From Thermoflexus sp. (GTDB lineage Bacteria > Chloroflexota > Anaerolineae > Thermoflexales > Thermoflexaceae), in the NCBI GenBank assembly GCA_017743605.1, contig JAGHYO010000004.1:1-30193 (forward strand): DNA of 30,193 bases. Reading direction: 5' to 3'. Under the pieces are notes generated by a model. It did not search any database. It saw only the letters and a list, made by a program, of their open reading frames with translations, and was not told the origin of the DNA. The position numbers were made by a program, and so were the translations under genes. Of this stretch, positions 24,108 to 30,193 are shown in pieces. Numbering within the stretch: position 1 is the stretch's first letter; each line of letters begins with the position of its first letter.

Positions 24108-25151
24108 TCAGGACGCCGAGGCGGGGCTTGTCCGGTCACCCGCCGGGCGGTCGCGCGCGATTCGGATCCGGTGAAGGGGCACCTCCCGGGCCCCGAAGCG
24201 GAATTTGTAGGGCTCGTCGCCTCGCAGGAGATCGAAGACCTGCTTGCCCTGCGCGATGGCCTGGCGGATCAGATAGGCCAGCAGGACCACGCCCGGGCTC
24301 AGCCCGGCGTAGCGAGGGTTAAGCCCAGCATTATACAGCCATATCCGATCCCGATCTTCAAAATCCAGGAAGGCGGCGGCCTTCTTCCCCTCGATCTCCA
24401 GAAACGAGAGGCGGGCCCAGCCCTCCCGCAGCCCCTGACGGATCACCTGGCGGAAGAACGCTCGCATCCGTTCGTGCAGGAAGGCGGCTTTCTCCGGGTG
24501 GCTGGCCGCCATCAGCGTGAGGAACGCCTCGATGGCCTCATCGGCCTCTGGGCCATCCCACTGTAGGAGATACCAGCGAGCGTCCTCCACCGCCTCCAGG
24601 CGATGGATCTTTCGGCGCAGCTCGTGGCGGTCCTTGCGGTCCAGCAGCTGTAGGTAGGCTTCCCAGGTCGGGGGCAGCGGGATCATCGGGCAGATGGCCA
24701 GCTGCTCGACGTGGGCCGTCAGGCCGTGGGCGGCAGCGGCCCCAGGCCATAGCGGGAAGAGGGCAGAATCCTCCCGAGTGTTCCAGAGGAGGACAGCATC
24801 CCATCCAGGGGCCTCCGGCCGGGTCAACCAGGCTAGGAAGACCTGGATCACCGCTTCCTCCCACCCGGGCTCCACCAGCGGGTCCAGGTAATCGGTGACC
24901 TCCTCGCCGAAGGTCTCCAGGATCCACTGGCCGTCCCGAGCGATCCGCCGCAGTGGGATCAGGCCCACCAGCCGGCCTTCCTCTTTGAACGTGACCAGAT
25001 GCAGCTCTCCCTCCCCGAAGTGCTCCCACCACGTCCGCAGCCAGGTCGGACGCATGAAAGGGGAAACCCCAGGCGCTCGCGCGAGCAGATCCTGCCACAG
25101 GTGGGCCAGCTCCTCGAAGGCCGCGATGCTGTGGGAGATGCATATTTGCAT
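24108..25151 (-). CDS. GNAT/FemAB-like N-acyltransferase (BioF2-like domain)
   Basis: This 347-residue protein starts FEELAHLWQDLLARAPGVSPF, then RPTWLRTWWEHFG. In the second half are RKDRHELRRKIHRL, FLEIEGKKAAAFLDFEDRDRIWLYNAGLNP, then LSPGVVLLAYLIRQAIAQG and FDLLRGDEPYKFRFG. This is the double-GNAT acetyltransferase layout (Pfam 'Acetyltransf_6') seen in exopolysaccharide and cellulose-associated proteins (CelD-like) and in FemAB relatives. The acceptor is unknown. ATG 25151 with AAGGAG upstream is preferred over an in-frame upstream start that would overlap the preceding gene. It lies 7 nt after that gene's stop. Confidence 0.82.
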   Translation of the reverse strand: MQICISHSIAAFEELAHLWQDLLARAPGVSPFMRPTWLRTWWEHFGEGELHLVTFKEEGRLVGLIPLRRIARDGQWILETFGEEVTDYLDPLVEPGWEEAVIQVFLAWLTRPEAPGWDAVLLWNTREDSALFPLWPGAAAAHGLTAHVEQLAICPMIPLPPTWEAYLQLLDRKDRHELRRKIHRLEAVEDARWYLLQWDGPEADEAIEAFLTLMAASHPEKAAFLHERMRAFFRQVIRQGLREGWARLSFLEIEGKKAAAFLDFEDRDRIWLYNAGLNPRYAGLSPGVVLLAYLIRQAIAQGKQVFDLLRGDEPYKFRFGAREVPLHRIRIARDRPAGDRTSPASAS

Positions 25152-25158
25152 GCGCTCC

Positions 25159-26091
25159 TTACTCCGCGTCCCGAAGGTCGACGAGGTCCCGAGCAAAGAT
25201 GCTCCAGGGCTCCCTCCCGGTTAGGTGCACTCGGAGCAGGGCGTAGAAGCTGCGGGGAGGTCCACCGGGCTCCTGCTCGCGGACGAAGTCCACCACCAGA
25301 TAGCCAAGGGCGAAGGCGGTCTGGAAGAGCTCTCGGGTGTGGAAGCGCCAAGCGCGGGCCAGGCCGGGATCCTGGCGCTTGACTTCCTGGACTCGGTGAG
25401 GGATCTCCACCAGCCAGAAGGAGACGTCAGGGATCTGGAAGGTTTCGGGGGGGATGGGGAGCCCGCGATCATCGAAGTGACACGGGTTGACCAGGACCGC
25501 GCCGGCTTGCTCGAAGAGGGCCCGCGAGAGGGCGTAGTGGCCCTGGCGGAGCCGGGTGGCCACCCGCCAGCTGGCGATATACCAGTCCACCTGGAAACGG
25601 TCTGTGGGCAGTCCCCGGTTCAGGGCATCATGCAGCTCGCCGTAGACGTTGCACAGGTAGGTGTTACACACCGCGCCCAGCTTGGCGATGTTGAAGTAGG
25701 CGTTGCGGCTCTCCAGGGGATCGTAGGTCCAGGTGATCAGGCGGAGGCCCTGGTTGCGGACCGCTTCCCGCTGCGCCAGCTTCAGTCGGTAGCCGACGCC
25801 TTTGTCCTGCCATTCGGGGAGCACCCCCAGCTGGTGGGAGCAGTGCTTCAGCTTGACCGTGGCGGGGGCCTCCCGTCCACGGCGCTCATCCGTCCCCAGG
25901 AACCCGAAGATGAAGCCCACCAGCTGCTCCTCGGCGAAGGCACCGAGCAACACCCCGCCGTTGTGCGCAGCCGTGATCAGCACATGGGCAGGCACCACAT
26001 CCAAGTCCTCCGAGCCCCAGATCTGGCGCTGGAGCTCGACGCAGGCCTCGATCTCCTCCAGCGTGCGCAGCGGTCGGATCTCGATCTCCAT
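25159..26091 (-). CDS. Predicted GNAT-superfamily acetyltransferase (COG3375-like)
   Basis: This 310-residue protein has an N-terminal GNAT fold: ELQRQIWGSEDLDVVPAHVL, then GGVLLGAFAEEQLVGFIFGF, HSHQLGVLPEWQDKGVGYRLK-like acetyl-CoA loop (here HQLGVLPEWQDKGVGYRLKL), and LITWTYDPLESRNAYFNI. The DPLxxxNAxxNxxKLG block is typical of the COG3375 group. The C-terminal half (from about 175) has no catalytic signature known to me. The acceptor is unknown. ATG 26091 follows GGAGGAGC. It is the first gene of a four-gene minus-strand operon, with a promoter at 26165-26138. Confidence 0.82.
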   Translation of the reverse strand: MEIEIRPLRTLEEIEACVELQRQIWGSEDLDVVPAHVLITAAHNGGVLLGAFAEEQLVGFIFGFLGTDERRGREAPATVKLKHCSHQLGVLPEWQDKGVGYRLKLAQREAVRNQGLRLITWTYDPLESRNAYFNIAKLGAVCNTYLCNVYGELHDALNRGLPTDRFQVDWYIASWRVATRLRQGHYALSRALFEQAGAVLVNPCHFDDRGLPIPPETFQIPDVSFWLVEIPHRVQEVKRQDPGLARAWRFHTRELFQTAFALGYLVVDFVREQEPGGPPRSFYALLRVHLTGREPWSIFARDLVDLRDAE

Positions 26092-26137
26092 CCGAGCGCT
26101 CCTCCGGAGGGCGACTGGCAACAGTCATTCCATCCCG

Positions 26138-26165
26138 ATTGTAGCACGCAGGGGTTTGGAGTCAG
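26138..26165 (-). promoter_or_regulatory. Promoter of the acetyltransferase-kinase operon
   Basis: On the minus strand CTGACT (26165-26160, four of six matches), a 16-bp spacer and TACAAT (26143-26138, five of six matches). The transcript would start near 26131, about 40 nt before the first gene's ATG. No operator was recognised. Confidence 0.6.
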
Positions 26166-26181
26166 GACGGATGCGGAGGGA

Positions 26182-26451
26182 TCAGTCCAGAGGGGCGGAG
26201 AGCCAGAGGGCCAGCTCTTCCATCTCCTCCCGAGAAGCCGGCGCGGTCCCTTCCGTGCGCTCTGAGGGCCACAGCAGCCGGTGGCCGCAGAAGGGGCAGA
26301 GCGGGGAGATCCCGCTCACAATGAAACCGGGGGCTCCCTCCTTGGCTCCCACCCTCCATTCCTCCAGGCGCGCCCGGCGCACTCGAACTCCTTTGTGGGC
26401 CCGGCAACCGGTCTGTTCGCAGAACAGCACGGTCTCTTCGGACGCGGACAT
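26182..26451 (-). CDS. Small zinc-ribbon-like protein, function unknown
   Basis: This 89-residue protein has two cysteine pairs, LFCEQTGCRAHKG near the N-terminus and PLCPFCGHRLLW in the middle, which could together bind one zinc ion. The spacing CxxxxC...CPxCGH is like rubredoxin-type or zinc-ribbon knuckles. An acidic C-terminal helix (REEMEELALWL) follows. ATG 26451 is chosen over a longer reading because GAGGA lies just upstream. No family is recognised. It is divergent from the SOS-box operon and downstream, in the same orientation, lies the promoter of the acetyltransferase operon. Confidence 0.6.
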   Translation of the reverse strand: MSASEETVLFCEQTGCRAHKGVRVRRARLEEWRVGAKEGAPGFIVSGISPLCPFCGHRLLWPSERTEGTAPASREEMEELALWLSAPLD

Positions 26452-26575
26452 CGGGTTCCTCGCTCCACATCCCAGGGTAACAGCCAACGGTCACTCGGCC
26501 ACGCCGCTGTCACTATTGTCCTGCGGATCGCTGCATCTGTCGACCCGGTAGCGGGGAGCGGCCAGGGCCGGGATC

Positions 26576-26604
26576 TTGACGCCTCGAGCGAGGCGCGTTA
26601 AGAT
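26576..26604 (+). promoter_or_regulatory. Promoter of the membrane protein / transglycosylase operon
   Basis: TTGACG (26576-26581, five of six matches), a 17-bp spacer and TAAGAT (26599-26604, four of six matches). Transcription would begin near 26611, five bases before the LexA-type palindrome. The geometry of promoter, operator, ribosome site and start codon is compact and typical of a repressed promoter. Confidence 0.7.
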
Positions 26605-26615
26605 GAAGGCGGAGA

Positions 26616-26633
26616 TTAGAACAAATGTTCTAA
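26616..26633 (+). promoter_or_regulatory. LexA-type operator (SOS box)
   Basis: TTAGAAC-AAAT-GTTCTAA is a perfect 7-bp dyad with the GAAC-N4-GTTC core recognised by Gram-positive-type LexA proteins (the B. subtilis consensus is CGAACRNRYGTTYC). It lies at about +6 to +23 of the predicted transcript and abuts the ribosome binding site AAGGAGGT (26633-26640). A repressor bound here would block initiation or early elongation. No lexA or recA gene is in the window, so the assignment rests on the motif and its position. Confidence 0.72.
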
Positions 26634-26644
26634 AGGAGGTCTTC

Positions 26645-27385
26645 ATGGCCTGGCATCGGTGGGTAAGCCTGCTGCCGGAGCAACGCGGCCTTGCCCCGGG
26701 TCTCAAGGAGCCGGGGAAGACGGCAGCGGTTCCGGAAGGGATGGAGAAACCGGTGGGGATCGGGCTGGAGGCGCCGCTCGTGGTCGGGCTGATGATGGCC
26801 GGGGGCTGGCTGGCCTTGGAGTGGTTCAACTACTCCGCCTCCCGGTATGCCCTCACGGTCTTCTTCGGGAACCTGATGGCCGATGGGTTGTCCTGGGCGG
26901 CGTTGCTGGCGCTGGGGCTGTGGCTGGTGGATCTCTCGGGCCTGCTCTACCTCTCGCTCCCCAGCGAGCGGGAGAAGCCAGGGTTCTGGTATGCGCTGGT
27001 GGCCTGGTTGCTCGCCTCGGGGGCCAACGCCCTCCTGAAGTGGTGGGCGGTAACCCTGGCCCTGATGGCCTCGCCCTTGGCCCAGCCCGGCGCGGGAGGG
27101 GCGTCCCGCGCGGCCTCCCTCTTTCAGTCCGTAGGGCCCTACATCCCGACGGCCATCGCCTTCCTGGTCTGGACCGGTCGGGTGCTGCTGGTCAGCACGA
27201 TGATGGGCCTCCTGTTGCCCGTGCTGCGCCAGCTTGGCCTTCGCTTGCAGGCCTGGGCGGAGCGGGAAACGGCCCGGGCGGCGGGAGAGGCGGAGGCCGC
27301 CCCAACGGCGAGCCCCGGACCGCGCTTGGTGGAGCCCGATCCGCGAATGTGGCACGAGTGGAGCTCACGAATGAAGCACGAGTGA
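26645..27385 (+). CDS. Four-helix membrane protein of unknown function, probably DNA-damage-inducible
   Basis: This 246-residue protein has a polar N-terminus (about 1-40), then about four membrane segments (about 43-62, 82-104, 114-142 and 166-195). A charged, Ala-rich C-terminal tail ends with HEWSSRMKHE. I recognise no family. ATG 26645 sits five bases after AAGGAGGT. Earlier in-frame starts would lie upstream of the transcription start. The gene is cotranscribed with a lytic transglycosylase 13 nt downstream and is governed by the LexA-type box, so it may act with that enzyme at the membrane, for instance as an anchor, exporter or holin-like partner. That role is inferred from context alone. 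Confidence 0.7.
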   Translation: MAWHRWVSLLPEQRGLAPGLKEPGKTAAVPEGMEKPVGIGLEAPLVVGLMMAGGWLALEWFNYSASRYALTVFFGNLMADGLSWAALLALGLWLVDLSGLLYLSLPSEREKPGFWYALVAWLLASGANALLKWWAVTLALMASPLAQPGAGGASRAASLFQSVGPYIPTAIAFLVWTGRVLLVSTMMGLLLPVLRQLGLRLQAWAERETARAAGEAEAAPTASPGPRLVEPDPRMWHEWSSRMKHE

Positions 27386-27398
27386 GGGGAGGACGCGG

Positions 27399-28064
27399 AT
27401 GCTGGCGATTCAGGCGCAGCGTTGGGTAAGTCAGGGCTTGCCGCTGGGCGTGGCGATCCTGGCGGCTTCATTGCTGCTACCCCTCGCCGGGGTGGTGGCC
27501 CTTTCGCTCCATTCGGAAGAGACAACAGCCGTTGCCCCGGAGCGCGCCGCGCTGGCGCCTACCCCGGCTCCGGAGGCCATGGCGTCCCTCTTCACGCCGG
27601 AGGTCCAGCGCTGGTCGGATCGGATCCGGGTCTGGGCCCAGGCTTACGGCCTGGATCCCAATCTGGTGGCCACGGTGATGCAGATCGAGTCGTGTGGGGA
27701 TCCACAGGCGCGCTCCCGCAGCGGGGCCCTGGGCCTCTTCCAGGTGATGCCCTTCCACTTCAAGGCCGGGGAGGATCCCCTGGATCCAGAGACCAACGCC
27801 CGGGCCGGCCTCGCCTATCTGGCGGAGGCTTTGCGGAAGGCCAATGGGGATGTGGCCCAAGCCCTGGCCGGCTACAACGGGGGACATTCGGTGATCGGTC
27901 GGCCGGGGCGGTGGAGCGCGGAGACCCGCCGCTACGTCTACTGGGGCCTCGGCATCTACGAGGACGCCCGTCGGGGTCAGGCCCAGAGCGCCCGGCTCCA
28001 GGAGTGGCTGGAGGCCGGCGGGCGCAGCCTGTGCGAACAGGCCGCCCGGCGCTCGATTCGATGA
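27399..28064 (+). CDS. Lytic transglycosylase (SLT domain), membrane-anchored
   Basis: This 221-residue protein has one membrane helix near the N-terminus (about 14-37), a Pro/Ala-rich linker, then an SLT domain (about 70-190). The domain shows the order typical of Slt/MltC-like enzymes: YGLDPNLVATVMQIESCGDP with catalytic Glu97, then SGALGLFQVMP and LAGYNGG (156-162). These enzymes cleave the MurNAc-GlcNAc bond of peptidoglycan. The ribosome site GGGGAGGA precedes the ATG by five bases. It is the second gene of the SOS-box operon. SLT proteins also occur in phages and conjugative systems, but no phage structural or transfer genes are beside it. Confidence 0.9.
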   Translation: MLAIQAQRWVSQGLPLGVAILAASLLLPLAGVVALSLHSEETTAVAPERAALAPTPAPEAMASLFTPEVQRWSDRIRVWAQAYGLDPNLVATVMQIESCGDPQARSRSGALGLFQVMPFHFKAGEDPLDPETNARAGLAYLAEALRKANGDVAQALAGYNGGHSVIGRPGRWSAETRRYVYWGLGIYEDARRGQAQSARLQEWLEAGGRSLCEQAARRSIR

Positions 28065-28169
28065 GCTCCGCAACCCGCACGCCGGATCAAGGCCGTAGCT
28101 CCTACTCTTTCCCGTCTTGCCATCGGCGGATCTATCTCTGGGTCTCATCTGTTTCGTGGCCTTGGATGG

Positions 28170-29405
28170 TTAGGGGCGCTGCCGGGGCCGAGGCAGGTCC
28201 GGTCCCGACGACGAGGGACGAGCTTCCTCACCCTCCCCTCCCAGATGGGTACCCGGGGCGGGGGCTGGGCGCCAGTCAGGAGCCCAGCCAGGGCCCAGCA
28301 AGCGCACAACGCTAGTCCGCCGATCCACCACAAACATCTGGCCTGTCGGGGTGCCATAAACCAGACGGCTACCATCCGGCGACCAGCCAGGCGGGGCCAG
28401 CCAGCCCCCGTCCTCCGTGGATGGATCGAAAACCCGAACAAGGCGCTGGGGGCTGGACACCTCCACCGGACGAACCACCAGGTAGCCCTCCAAATCATAG
28501 TAGGCCAGCCAGGTCCCATCTCGAGAGAAAGAGGGATGGGCTCCCGCAAAAATCTCCCGAAGGCCCCGTGCCGGATGGTAGAGCAGCAAACGCGGCTCCG
28601 CTTTGGAAGGCCAGCCTCGGGCAACGATCCAGCCCGTGGGGCTCTCTTCGTATGCCCAGAACTCCGTCCCCTCGATTCGAGGGACATCAAGCTGCCCGCG
28701 GATGCGGCAGGTTTTGAGATCCAGGCGGAGGTGCATAGTGGCCCCGCTGCGCTCGAACACGCGATGGGCGCGATAGGCCTCAGATCGCGCAGACCGGCGA
28801 TTCGGCTCGGTGAGGAGGTGGCCCTGGGAGTCGAAGCGCGGCAGGCCGGGGCCGCCGAAGACGTCGCAATCCCGCCCATACATCCGGCCGGTTTTCCCGT
28901 CAATCAGGCGGACCGGGAAGATGCCTCCGATGATGAAGACCAGATCTCCCTGCGGAGACCAGCGGGGGTAAGAGGCTTTGGACCTGGCTTCGGGATGGCC
29001 GAACATAGAGCGATAGCCAGTGAGCATCGGAAAGGTGAACTCGAGGCGGCCGGAGCCGTCGGGATGGATGAAGCCCAGGGTGCGGGCATCCCAGCGTTGC
29101 TCGTGGGGGCCGGCGTCGGGCATAAAGACGATCTCCTGGTCTGGGAGCCCTTTCGGAAAGGGATGCGCTGGCTCTTGAGGGGAGCTGAAGCGGGGCCATA
29201 GGGCGAGGACAAGCCACGGCCACCCGAGGCAGACCAGCGACAGCAGCGCCAGGACGCCGGCCAGGAGGGTCGGAACCCAGAGGAACTGCGCCAGGTATAA
29301 CAGCAAAGCGATCAAAAATCGATCAATTTGCGTAGCATTCTCATTCTGCCGGCTTATCAACGGGTGATGATTACAAATTGGGGACGGATGAGCACATTGG
29401 TCCAA
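28170..29405 (-). CDS. Membrane-anchored beta-propeller protein (TolB/WD40-like repeats)
   Basis: About 411 residues from ATG 29405. A hydrophobic region (about residues 28-70) gives one or two membrane helices. The remaining ~340 residues hold repeated propeller strands such as YPRWSPQGDLVFI, HPSFSRDGTWLAYYD and PPGWSPDGSRLVYG, which are TolB/PD40-like SxDGxxL motifs. A Gly/Ser/Arg-rich tail follows. The start is uncertain: ATG 29405 overlaps the preceding gene by 49 nt and has no strong ribosome site, and TTG codons nearer the first helix are alternatives. The overlap and shared orientation with the cysteine peptidase suggest a joint role at the cell surface. The function is unknown. Confidence 0.68.
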   Translation of the reverse strand: MDQCAHPSPICNHHPLISRQNENATQIDRFLIALLLYLAQFLWVPTLLAGVLALLSLVCLGWPWLVLALWPRFSSPQEPAHPFPKGLPDQEIVFMPDAGPHEQRWDARTLGFIHPDGSGRLEFTFPMLTGYRSMFGHPEARSKASYPRWSPQGDLVFIIGGIFPVRLIDGKTGRMYGRDCDVFGGPGLPRFDSQGHLLTEPNRRSARSEAYRAHRVFERSGATMHLRLDLKTCRIRGQLDVPRIEGTEFWAYEESPTGWIVARGWPSKAEPRLLLYHPARGLREIFAGAHPSFSRDGTWLAYYDLEGYLVVRPVEVSSPQRLVRVFDPSTEDGGWLAPPGWSPDGSRLVYGTPTGQMFVVDRRTSVVRLLGPGWAPDWRPAPAPGTHLGGEGEEARPSSSGPDLPRPRQRP

Positions 29406-30193
29406 TGATCCAGAAGGCGTTCCATCTTCTCCGCCTTCTTCCAGGTCAGGAGTTCCTTGGGATCCCCTCGTTGGCTTTTGGGGAGATCATCCGGATTGGG
29501 GCGTTCGCAACCGGAGTTGAGGAATCCAAAGCCTTTCTCTGGATCATAGGCCACCAGGACGATCGTGTGGCCGGACATAAGGTTTCCGGGCTCGACAAAG
29601 TAAGTGAACAGGACCACCTGGTTAGGGTTTTGGAGGGCGTCGATCAATTGATGGGTGGTTAAACGACGTGCCTCTGCCTGGATCGAAGCGGAGATGCCGC
29701 GCGAACGCAGGATCTCTGGGACCAGCTCTCGAAGGACCCGGACCTGGCCGCTGGGCGGCACTGCCGCGCCATCCGGGAGCAGGGAGTAATAGGGATAGGG
29801 CCGCCTTCTGAGCAGATAGAGCAGCGGGCCCAGCAGACTCAGAAAGAGCAGACTGTAGAGGGGATTTTGCCGATCTCGAATGGCTTTGACGATGTCCAGG
29901 CCGTCGGTCAAGCCTCTGTCTTCGAAAAGCAGATTGAGGGCGGTAGAGATGGCGTGGGAGGCACAGTAGTTGGTGTTTCCTTGGTCCTGCTGAAACTGGA
30001 GCAGGTCCTCCCAGGAGAGATTCCGAAACGTGAGGGGGGTGGTGGGGAGCGCTCCGGTCTCGGAGCTTCCGGTCGCAAGTTGGGGAGGCGGCGCGGGAGC
30101 GGGCTCCCACGTAGGGGAGGGACCGGGAGTGGCCGTAAGCCAGGGCGCTGGGCGCGGAGGAGGCGGCGTCGGCGGACGCTCCGGCTTCGGAAT
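29357..30193 (-). CDS. Proline-rich papain-like cysteine peptidase (N-terminus beyond window)
   Basis: The visible 278 residues begin inside a Pro-rich region (PERPPTPPPPRPAPW and further P/T/A-rich sequence), typical of an extracellular linker. A peptidase domain follows. QFQQDQGNTNYCASHA gives the oxyanion Gln and catalytic Cys (codon 29965-29963), MSGHTIVLVAYDPE gives the His, and FLNSG the third catalytic residue. This is the C39/papain-like order Cys-His-Asn/Asp. A hydrophobic stretch YSLLFLSLLGPLLYLLRRRP sits between Cys and His, an unusual place for a membrane-helix-like segment. The gene overlaps the propeller gene by 49 nt. The catalytic order is clear, but family placement is tentative. 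Confidence 0.72.
   Translation of the reverse strand: MPKPERPPTPPPPRPAPWLTATPGPSPTWEPAPAPPPQLATGSSETGALPTTPLTFRNLSWEDLLQFQQDQGNTNYCASHAISTALNLLFEDRGLTDGLDIVKAIRDRQNPLYSLLFLSLLGPLLYLLRRRPYPYYSLLPDGAAVPPSGQVRVLRELVPEILRSRGISASIQAEARRLTTHQLIDALQNPNQVVLFTYFVEPGNLMSGHTIVLVAYDPEKGFGFLNSGCERPNPDDLPKSQRGDPKELLTWKKAEKMERLLDHWTNVLIRPQFVIITR

Noticed and set aside
27399..28064. The transglycosylase and membrane protein as part of an integrated prophage.
   Set aside because: No integrase, terminase, portal, capsid or tail gene and no attachment repeats are visible within the window; only the SOS-type control and the enzyme class are suggestive.
1..30193. Search for tRNA, rRNA and riboswitch genes.
   Set aside because: No T-loop GTTCRANNC context with a matching acceptor stem, and no rRNA or known riboswitch core, was seen on reading. 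A covariance-model scan would be needed to exclude small RNAs.

Overview
The window looks like a chromosomal segment of a high-GC, probably thermophilic and aerobic member of the Chloroflexota. I base this on the overall base composition, a caa3-type oxidase with a lipoprotein subunit II, a long RpoB with a large insertion near its C-terminal end, and a GAAC-N4-GTTC type LexA box. The phylum call is an inference and was not tested against a database. Most of the window is ordinary housekeeping sequence. The less usual parts are a probable ion-transport operon, a DNA-damage-type operator in front of a membrane protein and a lytic transglycosylase, an RpoB without its usual neighbours, a repeat array, and three decayed genes.

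Layout, left half. The first 115 bases are the start of gyrA, reading leftwards. A promoter at 316-343 drives a rightward operon (369-4234): an APC-superfamily permease, a small two-helix membrane protein, a membrane-anchored universal stress protein, a stand-alone NIL domain, and two TrkA/RCK-type NAD-binding proteins. The next operon (4536-8412, promoter 4408-4436) encodes a complete caa3-type cytochrome c oxidase in the order II-I-III-IV, closed by a strong terminator. Behind it lie a broken cstA and a broken CxxC (thioredoxin-like) gene on the minus strand. An intergenic stretch of about 0.9 kb follows, with a REP/BIME-like array of inverted hairpin units. Next come trmI (tRNA m1A58 methyltransferase) and the remnant of a PQQ-type sugar dehydrogenase.

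Layout, right half. A PIG-L deacetylase converges on, and overlaps, a UbiE/MenG methyltransferase. An esterase and a metallophosphoesterase follow. rpoB (16456-20370) has its own consensus promoter, a leader of about 280 nt and a textbook terminator. rpoC and the rplKAJL genes are not beside it. polX converges with a four-gene minus-strand operon (26091 down to 22552): two N-acyltransferase-like proteins, an adenosine-specific kinase and an alkaline-phosphatase-superfamily metalloenzyme. A small zinc-ribbon protein follows. A LexA-type box just downstream of a good promoter then precedes a four-helix membrane protein and a lytic transglycosylase. The window ends with two overlapping minus-strand genes, a membrane-anchored beta-propeller protein and a proline-rich papain-like cysteine peptidase that runs off the edge.

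How the genes work together. MenG (menaquinone methylation) and the caa3 oxidase fit an aerobic respiratory chain. GyrA, RpoB, TrmI and PolX are information-processing genes. The permease/UspA/NIL/RCK operon is best read as a nucleotide-gated transporter, possibly for K+. The SOS-box operon suggests envelope remodelling or lysis linked to DNA damage.
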